A stretch of 64,000 nucleotides of DNA, taken from NCBI RefSeq assembly GCF_017897595.1, contig NZ_JAGKIK010000001.1, forward strand, positions 583,687-647,686, given 5' to 3'. Source of the stretch: Aquimarina sp. U1-2 (GTDB lineage Bacteria; Bacteroidota; Bacteroidia; Flavobacteriales; Flavobacteriaceae). The position numbers were made by a program, and so were the translations under genes. Of this stretch, positions 43,874-52,751 are shown one piece after another. Every line of letters begins with the position of its first letter. The stretch's first letter is position 1. A model generated the notes under the pieces. The model searched no databases and was not told where the DNA came from. It saw only the letters and a list, made by a program, of their open reading frames with translations.

Positions 43874-44302
43874 ATGAAAAATTCAGAAACACAAAACATC
43901 GAAAAGTTGCTTCAAAACGCGTATAAAAACCTATGGAATAAAAGCGCCGACTCCCCTTTTAATATTGATGAGGCTCGACAGGTTTATTTGCAGAATAAAA
44001 GCTTAACCATCATTGACCCTGATTTTAAAATGATAGATAAGGAAGCACCAACTAAGGTTCAGGGCTATGAAAATGTAATGCCTAAACTTGCTGCACCTTG
44101 GGATATGGTAAAACAAGGTGGGATTTTAGAAATCTACAATATAGAAACTGAAATATTTGACAATAGGGCTTTTGTCTCTTTTGACGCAAAGGGGAAGATG
44201 ACATTTACTAATAATGAATCAATTGATTTGCAACGTAATGCCACTCAGATGCTAGTGCACACTGATGATGGATGGCGCATTGCTTATGAACACGTGTCAT
44301 AA
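43874..44302 (+). CDS. SnoaL/NTF2-like protein
   Basis: The 142-residue product has the NTF2-like pattern: an N-terminal helix (IEKLLQNAYKNLWNKS), strands with GYENVMPKL, DNRAFVSFDAKGKM and ATQMLVHTDDGWRIAYEHVS. Such folds hold ketosteroid-isomerase-like enzymes and binding proteins; no function can be given. Confidence 0.7.
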   Translation: MKNSETQNIEKLLQNAYKNLWNKSADSPFNIDEARQVYLQNKSLTIIDPDFKMIDKEAPTKVQGYENVMPKLAAPWDMVKQGGILEIYNIETEIFDNRAFVSFDAKGKMTFTNNESIDLQRNATQMLVHTDDGWRIAYEHVS

Positions 44303-44396
44303 GTTGACACTAGATAAATTCATATATCAAAAAACAAGGAACTCTTTGTTATAGATATATGATTACAAAGTAATAAACTTTTAAAATACTATAAAC

Positions 44397-44805
44397 GTGT
44401 CAGAACAATTGCTTTAAATTCTGCAAAATGAAAAAGTGAAACACATTTTTGGTGTGACAGGAGATGCACTTAATTCGTTAATAGATACGATAAGCAGGCA
44501 GGATGAAATACGATGGGTAAATGTTAATCACGAGGGCAACTAATCTTTTGCAGCTTATGCTCGGGGCGAGTTAAACGGCAACATAGGTGTTTATGCAAAC
44601 ACTGTAGGGCCTAGAGCTTTATATACCGTAAATGGTCTGAATAATGCCAGTAAAGAAAGATCACCCGTTATTACCATCATAGGATTCTATTCTAAAAATC
44701 ACAAGGGCGTATTCACCCATCATGATACAAATATGCGTATACATCTAATTTCTGATGACAGGCAAGAAATGAGACATGTTAATAAATTAATACTAAAACC
44801 TGGAG
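44397..44805 (+). pseudogene. Decayed pyruvate-oxidase/acetolactate-synthase-type TPP enzyme, N-terminal part
   Basis: In one frame the sequence reads VKHIFGVTGDALNSLIDTI, then WVNVNHEGN-stop-SFAAYARGELNG, NTVGPRALYTVNGLNNASKERSPVITIIG. This is the pyrophosphate-domain start of PoxB-like enzymes (known motif GVTGDSLNGL...HEE.AAFAA), interrupted by stops at about 44415 and 44540. The active-site Glu region is intact up to the second stop. The rest of the enzyme is gone. Confidence 0.75.
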
Positions 44806-44838
44806 ATGCTTTGCTCTCTTTGCAAAAATCTAATTGCT

Positions 44839-45243
44839 ATGTGGCGATGTCCTAAATGCAAACGCAATTTTAAAAGCGATAATCAATCGCATACCTGTAC
44901 AAAAATTGATATGGGAGTGCTTTTTCTCAAAAAGCCCGACGACTTGGTACTGGCATTTGATAAATTACTTATACTAACCTCACAATGGGAGCCCAATGAG
45001 GTAGGTGTTTCAAAACACAGTATTGTTTTTACCTCAAAAAAAGCGTGGCTTATTGTAAAACCTATGCAACGTGTGTTAGATATAAAATTTTATTTTGATG
45101 AGGAGCTCACCTCAGAACGTATTTTTAAACGAGCACCTTGGGGTAAGAAGTATGCGCATCATATCAGGGTAACAACGGCAGAGGAAATTGATGATGAGAT
45201 TGTGTCACTCTTAAGAAAAGGGTTTGAGTTTTCTCTTGCCTAA
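44839..45243 (+). CDS. DUF5655-type protein with N-terminal zinc ribbon
   Basis: The 134-residue product opens with MWRCPKCKRNF and SHTCTKID, a CxxC...C pattern that may bind zinc. A DUF5655-like domain follows (VLAFDKLLILTSQWEPNEVGVSKHSIVFTSKKAWLIVKPM). The ATG at 44839 is the family start; the longer frame begins at 44806. Function is unknown. Confidence 0.75.
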   Translation: MWRCPKCKRNFKSDNQSHTCTKIDMGVLFLKKPDDLVLAFDKLLILTSQWEPNEVGVSKHSIVFTSKKAWLIVKPMQRVLDIKFYFDEELTSERIFKRAPWGKKYAHHIRVTTAEEIDDEIVSLLRKGFEFSLA

Positions 45244-45290
45244 TCGCACCTTGAGATTAAATCACTAAAACAGACCAACAACGTAACACA

Positions 45291-46169
45291 TTGAATCTCT
45301 ACCACAACATAAAAGACCTCCTTCAAGATTGGAATATTTCTACAACCGCTTCCAGCGAAGAACTACATATTTTAAGGATAGAAGACCATTTTAAAAATGA
45401 GCCGTTCAAGTTTGGTCCTTATCAGCAGGACTTTTTTGAACTGTCCTTCGGCTACGGTCACGACGTCAATATGAAAATTGGTAATACCGATTTCAACGCC
45501 CTAGACAATGTATTATCCTTCACTACACCTTACCAAATAGCGTCCTGGGAGATAAATGGATTTAACCCGGACTCTATTGGGTTTATGGTACTGTTCAAGT
45601 ACGACATATTGGGTACAGCAAAGAACAAAATGGAATTTCACCAGCGATATCCGTTTCTAAATCTTCACGCGACGCCAGTACTTTTTTTAACCGAAAAACA
45701 GCAGGAAACAATTATTAATTTAATGCAAAACCTACTCTTCGAGTTTAAAAACAACCCAAATAACCAAATAATCATACGCTCTTACCTTACTATTATATTA
45801 GAAAAAGTCAAAGAATTTTATAGCGATGCAGGTACTAAAGGTAACTTTTTAAATCGCGCGCAAGAGATAACATTTTTGTTTGAAAATGTTATTAAAGCAC
45901 AAACCAACTATAAATTGAAAATAGCAGACTATGCCAGGCTTTTAAATGTTAGTAGCGCTTATTTATCAGAGTCTGTTAAAAAAGCATCGCACCGCACAGC
46001 TCACGCCATTATACAAGAGTATCTAATTTTAAAGGCACAATCACTTTTAAACCAGACCAATAAAACTATTACGATAATTGCCGAAGAACTGGGTTTTGAA
46101 GAGTCTTCAAATTTTGTAAAGTATTTCAAAAAAGCAGTAGGTACGACACCACATAAGTATCGGAGATAA
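45291..46169 (+). CDS. AraC-family transcriptional regulator
   Basis: The 292-residue product has a cupin-like half (FGPYQQDFFELSFGYG) and a double helix-turn-helix ending KTITIIAEELGFEESSNFVKYFKKAVGTTPHKYRR. No ATG is available near the start, and TTG at 45291 is used. It is divergent in sequence from the other five AraC genes (conserved PTHF replaced by SSNF). It lies before an outer-membrane protein gene and may control the 46260-48764 operon. Confidence 0.85.
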   Translation: MNLYHNIKDLLQDWNISTTASSEELHILRIEDHFKNEPFKFGPYQQDFFELSFGYGHDVNMKIGNTDFNALDNVLSFTTPYQIASWEINGFNPDSIGFMVLFKYDILGTAKNKMEFHQRYPFLNLHATPVLFLTEKQQETIINLMQNLLFEFKNNPNNQIIIRSYLTIILEKVKEFYSDAGTKGNFLNRAQEITFLFENVIKAQTNYKLKIADYARLLNVSSAYLSESVKKASHRTAHAIIQEYLILKAQSLLNQTNKTITIIAEELGFEESSNFVKYFKKAVGTTPHKYRR

Positions 46170-46227
46170 CCTCAAATTTTACCATTTTTACCTTAAATAC
46201 TATAAATAGAATATTAAGGCACTATAA

Positions 46228-46235
46228 TAATTTTG
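46228..46235 (+). promoter_or_regulatory. -7 box for the 46260 operon
   Basis: TAATTTTG matches the consensus and lies 24 bp before the ATG. Neither the class A nor the class B repeats are found here. Confidence 0.5.
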
Positions 46236-46259
46236 TAACAAACAAAACAACTGTATGCT

Positions 46260-46877
46260 ATGAAATTAAAACAAATAGGTTTTTTCTGTCTGTTTTTCGC
46301 TTTCGCGAAAGCAAATTATGCACAAACTACTCTTGAGGCATTTACAACTGCCGATAATCTTACTCTGGAAGGCTGGTTCTTCAAGCCACTTAATGAGGAT
46401 TATAAGCTTACCCTTTTTAGCTTAAACGAAGCCATCGTAGAATATAATACCGAAGAAACCACCTTTGTATCTTATAATGTAATAGGCCATAATGTCTGGA
46501 AGGGTTTTGGACCCGTAGTAGGTGCAAGAATATTAGAAGGACGTGGTAGTGCTCTAGCTGGAATACAATGGGCAAAGGCGTCTGAGAAGTTTTTGATTAC
46601 CACAAACTTTACTACTGAGGTAAGAGATAATCCCTTTTACGAGCTCTATATTTTAGCGCAATACAAGTTCCCTATCGACGAGAAAATTAGCTTCTTCAGC
46701 CAGTTACAGAACTCAACCAACTTTAATAATGACCGTCACGATTTCAGCTTCCAGCGATTGCGTGTTGGGATAAGTTGGAAGAAATATCAGGTTGGTGCGG
46801 GACTCAACACTTTTCAGTTTGGCGACGATTGGGACTTTGAAATCGACCCGGGAATTTTTGTAAGAGTAGAATTTTAA
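46260..46877 (+). CDS. Outer-membrane beta-barrel protein, function unknown
   Basis: The 205-residue product has a signal peptide (about 1-21) that includes FAFAKA from a GCTTTCGCGAAAGC palindrome. It then has amphipathic strands ending in the aromatic FVRVEF typical of outer-membrane barrels. I recognise no specific family. It leads an operon with DoxX, azoreductase, SMR and DUF983 genes. A broken barrel gene lies after that operon at 48769. Confidence 0.65.
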   Translation: MKLKQIGFFCLFFAFAKANYAQTTLEAFTTADNLTLEGWFFKPLNEDYKLTLFSLNEAIVEYNTEETTFVSYNVIGHNVWKGFGPVVGARILEGRGSALAGIQWAKASEKFLITTNFTTEVRDNPFYELYILAQYKFPIDEKISFFSQLQNSTNFNNDRHDFSFQRLRVGISWKKYQVGAGLNTFQFGDDWDFEIDPGIFVRVEF

Positions 46878-46899
46878 ATAATGAAACAAATTAAATACA

Positions 46900-47364
46900 A
46901 TGAAAGATTTACTATTTAAAACCAACGAAAACCTTGCATCATCCATTCCAAGAATAGCTTTAGGTATCGTCATCTTAATTCACGGTAGTACAAAACAGGG
47001 AAGTGGCTTTGCAGAATTTGAAGGCTTCATCACAGGCTATATGCAATTATCAGCTATAGTAGCATATGCTACCGTATTTATCGAAACCGCAGGCGCATTA
47101 ATGCTCATCCTGGGCGCGGCCACAAGGCTAAATGCCATAGCAATGTTCGGCTTATTCTGCATAATTATAATTACCGTACACAGTGCCATTGGTTTTCAGA
47201 TGAACTGGAACGGCCAGTACGATGCCGGTATGGAAGGTTATGAGTACCATCTATTGGTTCTTACCATCTGTGCAGGGCTTATTGTTTTGAGTGGTGGTCG
47301 CTTTTCAATTGACCATGTCACACAAAGCAAAAATTCATCTAAAACAATAAAGGCTAATAACTAA
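46900..47364 (+). CDS. DoxX-family membrane protein
   Basis: The 154-residue product has four membrane helices with the DoxX pattern: PRIALGIVILIHGSTKQGSGF, ETAGALMLILGAATRLNAIAM, HLLVLTICAGLIVLSGG. The family belongs to membrane redox proteins often linked to oxidative stress. It is 22 bp after the barrel gene. Confidence 0.85.
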   Translation: MKDLLFKTNENLASSIPRIALGIVILIHGSTKQGSGFAEFEGFITGYMQLSAIVAYATVFIETAGALMLILGAATRLNAIAMFGLFCIIIITVHSAIGFQMNWNGQYDAGMEGYEYHLLVLTICAGLIVLSGGRFSIDHVTQSKNSSKTIKANN

Positions 47365-47377
47365 AAAATGTATTACT

Positions 47378-48007
47378 ATGAAAATTTTACACATAGATTC
47401 CAGCATAAGAGGCGACCGCTCTGTCTCACGCCAATTGACCAAATATACTTGCGACCTCATTAAAGAGTCGAGCAATGTAGAGATAGATTATTTAGACCTA
47501 AGCGTTGATACGCCCAACCATATCAATCAACAGTTTATGGATGCGCAACACACGCCAGTTGATGAGCTGAGCATTAAGCAACATCAATTGCTTTCAGAAA
47601 GCAATACGCTAATTGAGCGTTTGGAAAATGCAGATATTTACGTGGTGGGTTTACCGATGTACAATTTTACATTTCCGTCCAGTTTCAAAACATTTTTAGA
47701 TAATGTGATGGTTTCGGGTAAAACTTTCAAAAGCGATGAAACTGGCGAAGAAGGTCTATTGAAAAATAAAAAAGCTATAATAATATCCTCAAGCGGCGGG
47801 ATGTACAATACCTCACCAACCGAAGCTTATAACTGCCTTTCACCCTTGATTACCGCTTGCTTCGGTTATATAGGTATAACTGATATTACTCCAATTAAAA
47901 CCGAGGCGACAGCTTTCTACGGACCAGAAAAAAAGGCCAAGAGCATCATACAGTCACGCAAGGATCTAGAGCGTGCGGTAAATAAACTAACAAAAGAAAA
48001 AGTATGA
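47378..48007 (+). CDS. azoR: FMN-dependent NADH-azoreductase / NAD(P)H quinone reductase
   Basis: The 209-residue product is a flavodoxin-like protein of the AzoR group: MKILHIDSSIRGDRSVSRQL (FMN phosphate loop), VVGLPMYNFTFPSSFKTFLDNV (FMN ring), and IISSSGGMYN. It reduces azo dyes and quinones by two electrons. It is followed by an SMR pump whose ATG overlaps its stop (ATGA). Confidence 0.88.
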   Translation: MKILHIDSSIRGDRSVSRQLTKYTCDLIKESSNVEIDYLDLSVDTPNHINQQFMDAQHTPVDELSIKQHQLLSESNTLIERLENADIYVVGLPMYNFTFPSSFKTFLDNVMVSGKTFKSDETGEEGLLKNKKAIIISSSGGMYNTSPTEAYNCLSPLITACFGYIGITDITPIKTEATAFYGPEKKAKSIIQSRKDLERAVNKLTKEKV

Positions 48008-48333
48008 AGTGGTTTTATCTCATTATCGCCATAGTAAGCGAAGTCATCGCTACTTCTGCGCTAAAGGAAAGCAATGGATTTTCTAAACTTATCCCATCCA
48101 TAATCACTGTTGTAGGCTACTGTAGTGCATTTTATTTTCTGTCGTTGGTCTTGCGTGAAATGTCAGTAGGTGTTGCCTATGCATTTTGGGCAGGTGTAGG
48201 AATTGTTCTCGTCGCAATGATTGCTTATTTCCGTTTTGATCAAAAATTAGATGCCCCGGCATTGATAGGTATCGTTCTAATTACTGCTGGTGTCATTGTT
48301 ATTAACGTGTTCTCTAAAAGTGTGGCTAGCTAA
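48004..48333 (+). CDS. Small multidrug resistance (SMR/EmrE-type) transporter
   Basis: The 109-residue product has four helices, with the key Glu in helix 1 (IIAIVSEVIATSALK), then SLVLREMSVGVAYAFWAGVGIVLV, and GIVLITAGVIVIN at the end. It exports cations or guanidinium-like compounds as a proton antiporter. It is coupled to the azoreductase. Confidence 0.9.
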   Translation: MKWFYLIIAIVSEVIATSALKESNGFSKLIPSIITVVGYCSAFYFLSLVLREMSVGVAYAFWAGVGIVLVAMIAYFRFDQKLDAPALIGIVLITAGVIVINVFSKSVAS

Positions 48334-48344
48334 AATGAAGTAAA

Positions 48345-48764
48345 ATGTTCAAGGGTTCTAAAATATATAGCATACTTACAGGAAAATGTCCAAGATGCCA
48401 TCAAGAATCGATGTTCAAAGAGCCTCATTCTTATAAATCAACAAAGATTTTAGAGATGAATGAGCGGTGCTCAAGCTGTAATTTGAAGTACCAGATGGAG
48501 CCCTCATTTTTTTACGGTGCAATGTATACCAGCTATGGTATAGGTGTCGCTGTTGGTGTTGCCATATTTGTACTTACCTACGCCATTATCGGGTTTAGAC
48601 CTTTTTACGCATTCATAGCGATTACGATTGGCTTATTTCTGCTATATCCCATAATTGCCCGTTTAGGAAGAAGCGTTTGGATAAATCTTTTTGTGAATTA
48701 CGATGCAAAGGCGCTTGAAAATCATCAAAGTAATAAAAATATCGATACTAATAAAAGCAAATGA
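48345..48764 (+). CDS. DUF983 family membrane protein
   Basis: The 139-residue product begins with a zinc-ribbon-like CPRCHQESMFKEP ... CSSCNLKYQMEPSFFYGAMY, which is the DUF983 signature, and has two membrane helices after it. Function is unknown. It is the last gene of this operon. Confidence 0.85.
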   Translation: MFKGSKIYSILTGKCPRCHQESMFKEPHSYKSTKILEMNERCSSCNLKYQMEPSFFYGAMYTSYGIGVAVGVAIFVLTYAIIGFRPFYAFIAITIGLFLLYPIIARLGRSVWINLFVNYDAKALENHQSNKNIDTNKSK

Positions 48765-48768
48765 AGCT

Positions 48769-49203
48769 GGAAGTCCTGGCGCGTTGTTAGCCTATTCTTT
48801 AAAGGATGGAAATAGTATTAATTTGGGCTATCATTACCAAAATGAGGTGTAGGCAAGCCACGCCACGATAGACTTCGGTTGTTTTGCTTTTACGAGTTTT
48901 GTACAAAATGATGGTAAGTATTTTGGTTTTTTAGATTATAAAACCGATAAAATAGAAGCTATTCTTAACTATGGAGGCATTAATAAAGAATGGTCAACCT
49001 CACTGTTTTACAATCTTACAGTACGACACACCTTATTTTATGATATAAATTATAAAACCGACATTGAAGACTCAGATGTTATGCGTCTTGGTGCTCGAAA
49101 TTATTTTAAAAACGACAAGTTCTATAGTAAAGGGTTTGTAGCTTTGCAATACGACTTTGCCTCAGAGCTGGCATCGGCTGAACTATTTAAACACTTAAAT
49201 TAA
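48769..49203 (+). pseudogene. Decayed outer-membrane barrel gene (C-terminal part)
   Basis: The frame reads GALLAYSLKDGNSINLGYHYQNEV-stop, then FVQNDGKYFGFLDYKTDKIEA and on to ALQYDFASELASAELFKHLN. The alternating pattern is that of an outer-membrane barrel. It has a stop near 48850 and no start or signal peptide, so it is a fragment. Confidence 0.55.
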
Positions 49204-49210
49204 AAATACA

Positions 49211-49627
49211 ATGAAAAATGAGCTCAATAATAACGGTAGAAGTTTTACCATATCAAATCCTGATGGTGTACACGACCCAGCACCTTTAGCGTATTCTCAT
49301 CTTGGGATTGTGCCAGCAGGTCAAAAATTAGTATTTATTGCTGGACAAGGCGGTGGTGACGCCAAGGAATTTAGACTGCAATGCATTAATGCTATTGAGG
49401 GAGTCGAAACCATAATGAAGGCCGCTGGTGGTGCGCTTAAAGACATTGTTAAGTTTACCATTTATGTGGTAGAACATACAGAAGATAAGCATAACATTAT
49501 TATTGAAGAGTTACATAAACGGTTTAAACATTTATACACACCGACCTGTAGTTTAGTGCCTGTACCAAGACTGGCTTATCAACTTTCAAAAATTGAAATC
49601 GAAGCTATAGCAGCAATGCCTGCATAA
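49211..49627 (+). CDS. RidA (YjgF/UK114) family protein
   Basis: The 138-residue product matches the RidA family: AGQGG (with the Gly-rich turn), INAIEGVETIMKAAGGALKDIVKFTIYVVEH and a final CSLVPVPRLAYQLSKIEIEAIA. The typical Arg that holds imine acids is in VPVPRLA. It hydrolyses reactive imines. It is the first of a three-gene set with a cupin and an MFS protein. Confidence 0.88.
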   Translation: MKNELNNNGRSFTISNPDGVHDPAPLAYSHLGIVPAGQKLVFIAGQGGGDAKEFRLQCINAIEGVETIMKAAGGALKDIVKFTIYVVEHTEDKHNIIIEELHKRFKHLYTPTCSLVPVPRLAYQLSKIEIEAIAAMPA

Positions 49628-49646
49628 TCAATAAAAACACTTTAAT

Positions 49647-50051
49647 ATGCCAAAAAAATCAAGAATAGAACCAATTCACATAAAAAAAGATAAATGGATA
49701 AAGAAACAAGCCCCTCCTAAAGGCGTTTTTAAAGGTGGTGACTATGGTGTTAACTGTGTTGTCATCCGTTATTCAGTAGACAATATTGGTGAAGGTCCAA
49801 ATCTTCATTTTCATCCTTACGATGAGTTGTTCCATATCATAAAAGGCCGAGCAGAATTCACTGTAGGTGATGACACTTTTATAGCTGAAGAAGGTGCAAT
49901 GGTGGTTGGTCCTGCAAACATCCCACATTCCTACAAAAATATTGGCCCTGGAAGATTAGATTCAGTGGATATTCACTTAACTGATGAATGGATTCAATAT
50001 GATTTACCACGCGATGGTGAAGAATTGAGTTCACCTGGGTTGGAAGAATAA
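49647..50051 (+). CDS. Cupin-domain protein
   Basis: The 134-residue product has a cupin barrel (VVIRYSVDNIGEGPNLHFHPYDELFHIIKGRAEFTVGDD with the HxH...E metal site, then GPANIPHSYKNIG with the last His). It may bind a metal and a small acid. It lies between RidA and an MFS transporter. Confidence 0.85.
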   Translation: MPKKSRIEPIHIKKDKWIKKQAPPKGVFKGGDYGVNCVVIRYSVDNIGEGPNLHFHPYDELFHIIKGRAEFTVGDDTFIAEEGAMVVGPANIPHSYKNIGPGRLDSVDIHLTDEWIQYDLPRDGEELSSPGLEE

Positions 50052-50085
50052 ATTACCTTAGATTTTTAAAAGATTAAAAGTTTCA

Positions 50086-51657
50086 ATGACAGATAAAAAA
50101 CCATCAAGCCCATATAAAAATACATTCTTCCTATTATTCGTGATTGCTACTTTCATTTCGAATACGGGAACTTGGTTGTTTACTGTTGGTTCTAGTTGGT
50201 TAATGACAGAGTTAGATTCATCTGCCTTGATGGTATCCTTGGTACAAACCGCTACGCTTATTCCATTATTTATCCTTGCGATTCCCACAGGTGCTCTTGG
50301 AGATATTTACAATCAAAAGAAAATTATTATAATCTCTCAGTCTTTACTGATAGTAAATACTTTGATTTTCGCCTACCTTGTTTATTTAGACAAAGCTTCT
50401 GTTAGTTTACTTCTAATATTCACGTTTCTTAATGGCGTAGGTGCCGCATTTTCAAGACCTGTTCTTGCTGCACTTACCCCTCAGTTGGTTCAGAAAAAAC
50501 ACCTACGCACCGCGGTCAATCTTACAGGTATCGCATACAATCTGAGTAGAGCTTTAGGGCCTATTCTGGCAGGTAGTTTGATTACACTATTTGCCATCGA
50601 TATGCCGTTTTGGTTAGATGCAATTTCATTTGGTGCTGTGGTAATAGTTATCGCTTTTTGGAAGTATGAAAAACCAAAAGACAGCCTTCCTGATCAGAAA
50701 TTGAGCTGGGCAATGCGAGATTCTATTCGTTTTTTGCGATACACGCCAGCCTTATATCACAGTATAATTCGTGCGATACTTTTTTTCTTTCCAACATCCG
50801 CATTGTGGGCTTTGTTACCGCTAGTAGCAAAAGAGCAGTTTAGCGGTACGGCAGATCTTTATGGATACCTTCTCGGTGCTGCTGGTCTTGGGGCCGTGAC
50901 AAGTGTTTTGTTTTCTAATTACATTACAAAAAAATTGGGGTCTAGTAAATTGACCTTCATAGTTTCTGCATTATTGGGTGCAAGTATTTTCTTAATAGGA
51001 TTTACAGGCTCGATTTATGTTGCGCTAGCCTTCTGTTTTATCGCAGGTATTTGTTGGCAATTAGCCTTCACTAGTGTTATGACCTCTACGCATCACGCTC
51101 TTCCAAAATGGTTTGGCGCACGAGGAATGGCGTACTTTCTAATGGCAATGTCTGGCAGTATGGGTATAGGAAGTGCTGTTTGGGGTGGTCTGGTAGATTT
51201 TACAAGTCTGCAATACGGCCTATATGGTGCTGGAGTAGCTAGTGCTGTCATTGGTTTTCTCGCTATGAAATTTCCTTTGGATATGGCCAAGGATGGTAAT
51301 TTTAAAATGGCAACAGACCTGCCTGAACTTTCTATTTCAAGAGAAAAAGATAATGGTGGTTGGGTTATGGTTCTAATCACCTATGAAGTAGATGAGAACT
51401 ATAAAGAAAAGTCTATTGAGAAAATCAAAAAAATTAGAAATAAACGGTATCGCTCAGGCGCGGTAAAATGGAAACTATTTCAATCTTCTGAAAATGAAAA
51501 TCATTTGGTAGAATCCTATTATGAAATCTCTATCGAACAATTATTAATCCATCAGAATCAAGTTACCAAGTATGACCGTGAATCTGAAAAAGACCTAAAT
51601 CAATGGATAGAAGATAATGGCGGACGTATAGTACGTAAATATTATCAGGAGCTTTGA
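50086..51657 (+). CDS. MFS transporter (transmembrane secretion effector group) with ABM-like tail
   Basis: The 523-residue product has about 12 membrane helices of the MFS_3/EntS type (FVIATFISNTGTWLFTVGSSWLMTEL; ALTPQLVQKKHLRTAVNLTGIAYNLSRALGPILAG). A cytoplasmic C-terminal extension of about 100 residues follows (from WVMVLITYEVDENY to YYQEL) that resembles an antibiotic-biosynthesis-monooxygenase fold. Such a tail is usual in this group. It probably exports a small molecule. A strong terminator follows. Confidence 0.87.
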   Translation: MTDKKPSSPYKNTFFLLFVIATFISNTGTWLFTVGSSWLMTELDSSALMVSLVQTATLIPLFILAIPTGALGDIYNQKKIIIISQSLLIVNTLIFAYLVYLDKASVSLLLIFTFLNGVGAAFSRPVLAALTPQLVQKKHLRTAVNLTGIAYNLSRALGPILAGSLITLFAIDMPFWLDAISFGAVVIVIAFWKYEKPKDSLPDQKLSWAMRDSIRFLRYTPALYHSIIRAILFFFPTSALWALLPLVAKEQFSGTADLYGYLLGAAGLGAVTSVLFSNYITKKLGSSKLTFIVSALLGASIFLIGFTGSIYVALAFCFIAGICWQLAFTSVMTSTHHALPKWFGARGMAYFLMAMSGSMGIGSAVWGGLVDFTSLQYGLYGAGVASAVIGFLAMKFPLDMAKDGNFKMATDLPELSISREKDNGGWVMVLITYEVDENYKEKSIEKIKKIRNKRYRSGAVKWKLFQSSENENHLVESYYEISIEQLLIHQNQVTKYDRESEKDLNQWIEDNGGRIVRKYYQEL

Positions 51658-51668
51658 AATGAAAATAA

Positions 51669-51707
51669 AAAAGAGAATCAACATTACAATAATGAAGATT
51701 CTCTTTT
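51669..51707 (+). terminator. Rho-independent terminator after the MFS gene
   Basis: AAAAGAGAATC pairs with GATTCTCTTTT, an 11-bp perfect stem with an internal loop of 17 bases. It lies 11 bp after the stop. Confidence 0.85.
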
Positions 51708-51708
51708 G

Positions 51709-51740
51709 GTGGGCGCTGAGGGAAAAAGTTCGAACTTTTT
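51709..51740 (-). repeat. Copy of the tRNA-Val 3' end (possible attachment-site scar)
   Basis: GTGGGCGCTGAGGGA, 15 bp, is identical to the 3' end of the tRNA-Val gene at 53715-53729. After a 4-base insertion TTCGAAC (T loop) follows, set in AAAAAGTTCGAACTTTTT. The tRNA body is missing. Confidence 0.6.
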
Positions 51741-51800
51741 AGTGAAGGACATAGAGTCAATTATTTCAAAATCAAAGTATTTGTAAACATGTAAGCTCGA

Positions 51801-52751
51801 TTATCTATTAGCATAAATCCTGTCATAACGTTCTTCTAAAACAGATAGGTAATTTGGTTTCAGATCATTAGATAAAAATGAGTTTTCAATCCAGATAGCT
51901 GCTTTTTTTTGATGTTTTCGGAAACGTTTAAATACTCCTTCAATTTGTTTAGATGTTAGACCCAGACTTTGTCCGAATTCTTCAAAATGTGCTTTCGTGA
52001 ACTTTTTCTTTTTACCAGCCAAAGTCAAAGCTAACTCTTCGGTATCGTCAGGATTAACAATCGCTACATTTAATAAGTCGTAAGCAGGAGCTAATGACCA
52101 TCCAGAATTTGCTTGAATCATAGAAAAATTTTTCAAGTGCATATCGTTATTTCCTGTTAAAAAAGAAAAAAGCGTAATTTCAAAAAAGTATAATTTATCT
52201 AATAATGTATTACTGGCATACATACCTAAAGATTTTCCAATCCGTTCCATAGAACTTCTGTACTTATCAAATGCCTCTGTGATTTGAAACATATCAAGCA
52301 TATGAATTTTTGTTCCATCTAATTCCCTGTCAATGCGCTTGGTCAAATATGATAATTCGCCCGATTTTAACCGAATTAAGGTAGATGGGACTGTATTTAT
52401 TCCGAATGCCTCAGCTATTCGCATAGTCACATGCTCATTCTCTGGCATTTCTGGATAATTGTCATTTGGTGGTTTAAAAATAAAATCTCCGCCCAATGCT
52501 CCAACTACAGTAAGTCTATTGTGATGATTATTCGTAACTTCATTTACTAATGACATGGATAGTTTTGCCTGAACTCCCGGTACCGATATGCTTCTTTCTA
52601 CTACATTTTTAGCTAGCTCTGACATCTGATCCAATGTATAATCTAGCAAAGGAACTTCTGTTGTTCCAAAGAAGGTCTTTGCACAATGCTCATGAAAATC
52701 TTTAGAATCCTTCAATTCCTGGTAACAGTATAAACACTTATTCATCATCAT
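51801..52751 (-). CDS. hipT: HipT/HipA-type Ser/Thr kinase toxin (kinase domain only)
   Basis: The 316-residue product opens with a zinc-finger-like CLYCYQEL...HEHCAKTFFG. The HipA kinase core follows: the Gly-rich-like SVPGVQAKLS, Lys in FIFKPPN, catalytic loop GNNDMHLKNFS and metal-binding APAYDLLN. The N-terminal domain of HipA is missing and is encoded by the preceding gene. In HipBST systems of this kind HipT phosphorylates a target such as tryptophanyl-tRNA synthetase. The target here is unknown. It overlaps hipS by 14 bp. Confidence 0.85.
   Translation of the reverse strand: MMMNKCLYCYQELKDSKDFHEHCAKTFFGTTEVPLLDYTLDQMSELAKNVVERSISVPGVQAKLSMSLVNEVTNNHHNRLTVVGALGGDFIFKPPNDNYPEMPENEHVTMRIAEAFGINTVPSTLIRLKSGELSYLTKRIDRELDGTKIHMLDMFQITEAFDKYRSSMERIGKSLGMYASNTLLDKLYFFEITLFSFLTGNNDMHLKNFSMIQANSGWSLAPAYDLLNVAIVNPDDTEELALTLAGKKKKFTKAHFEEFGQSLGLTSKQIEGVFKRFRKHQKKAAIWIENSFLSNDLKPNYLSVLEERYDRIYANR

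Noticed and set aside
51709..51740. A second tRNA-Val gene
   Set aside because: Only the acceptor 3' strand and T loop are present; there is no D arm or anticodon arm.
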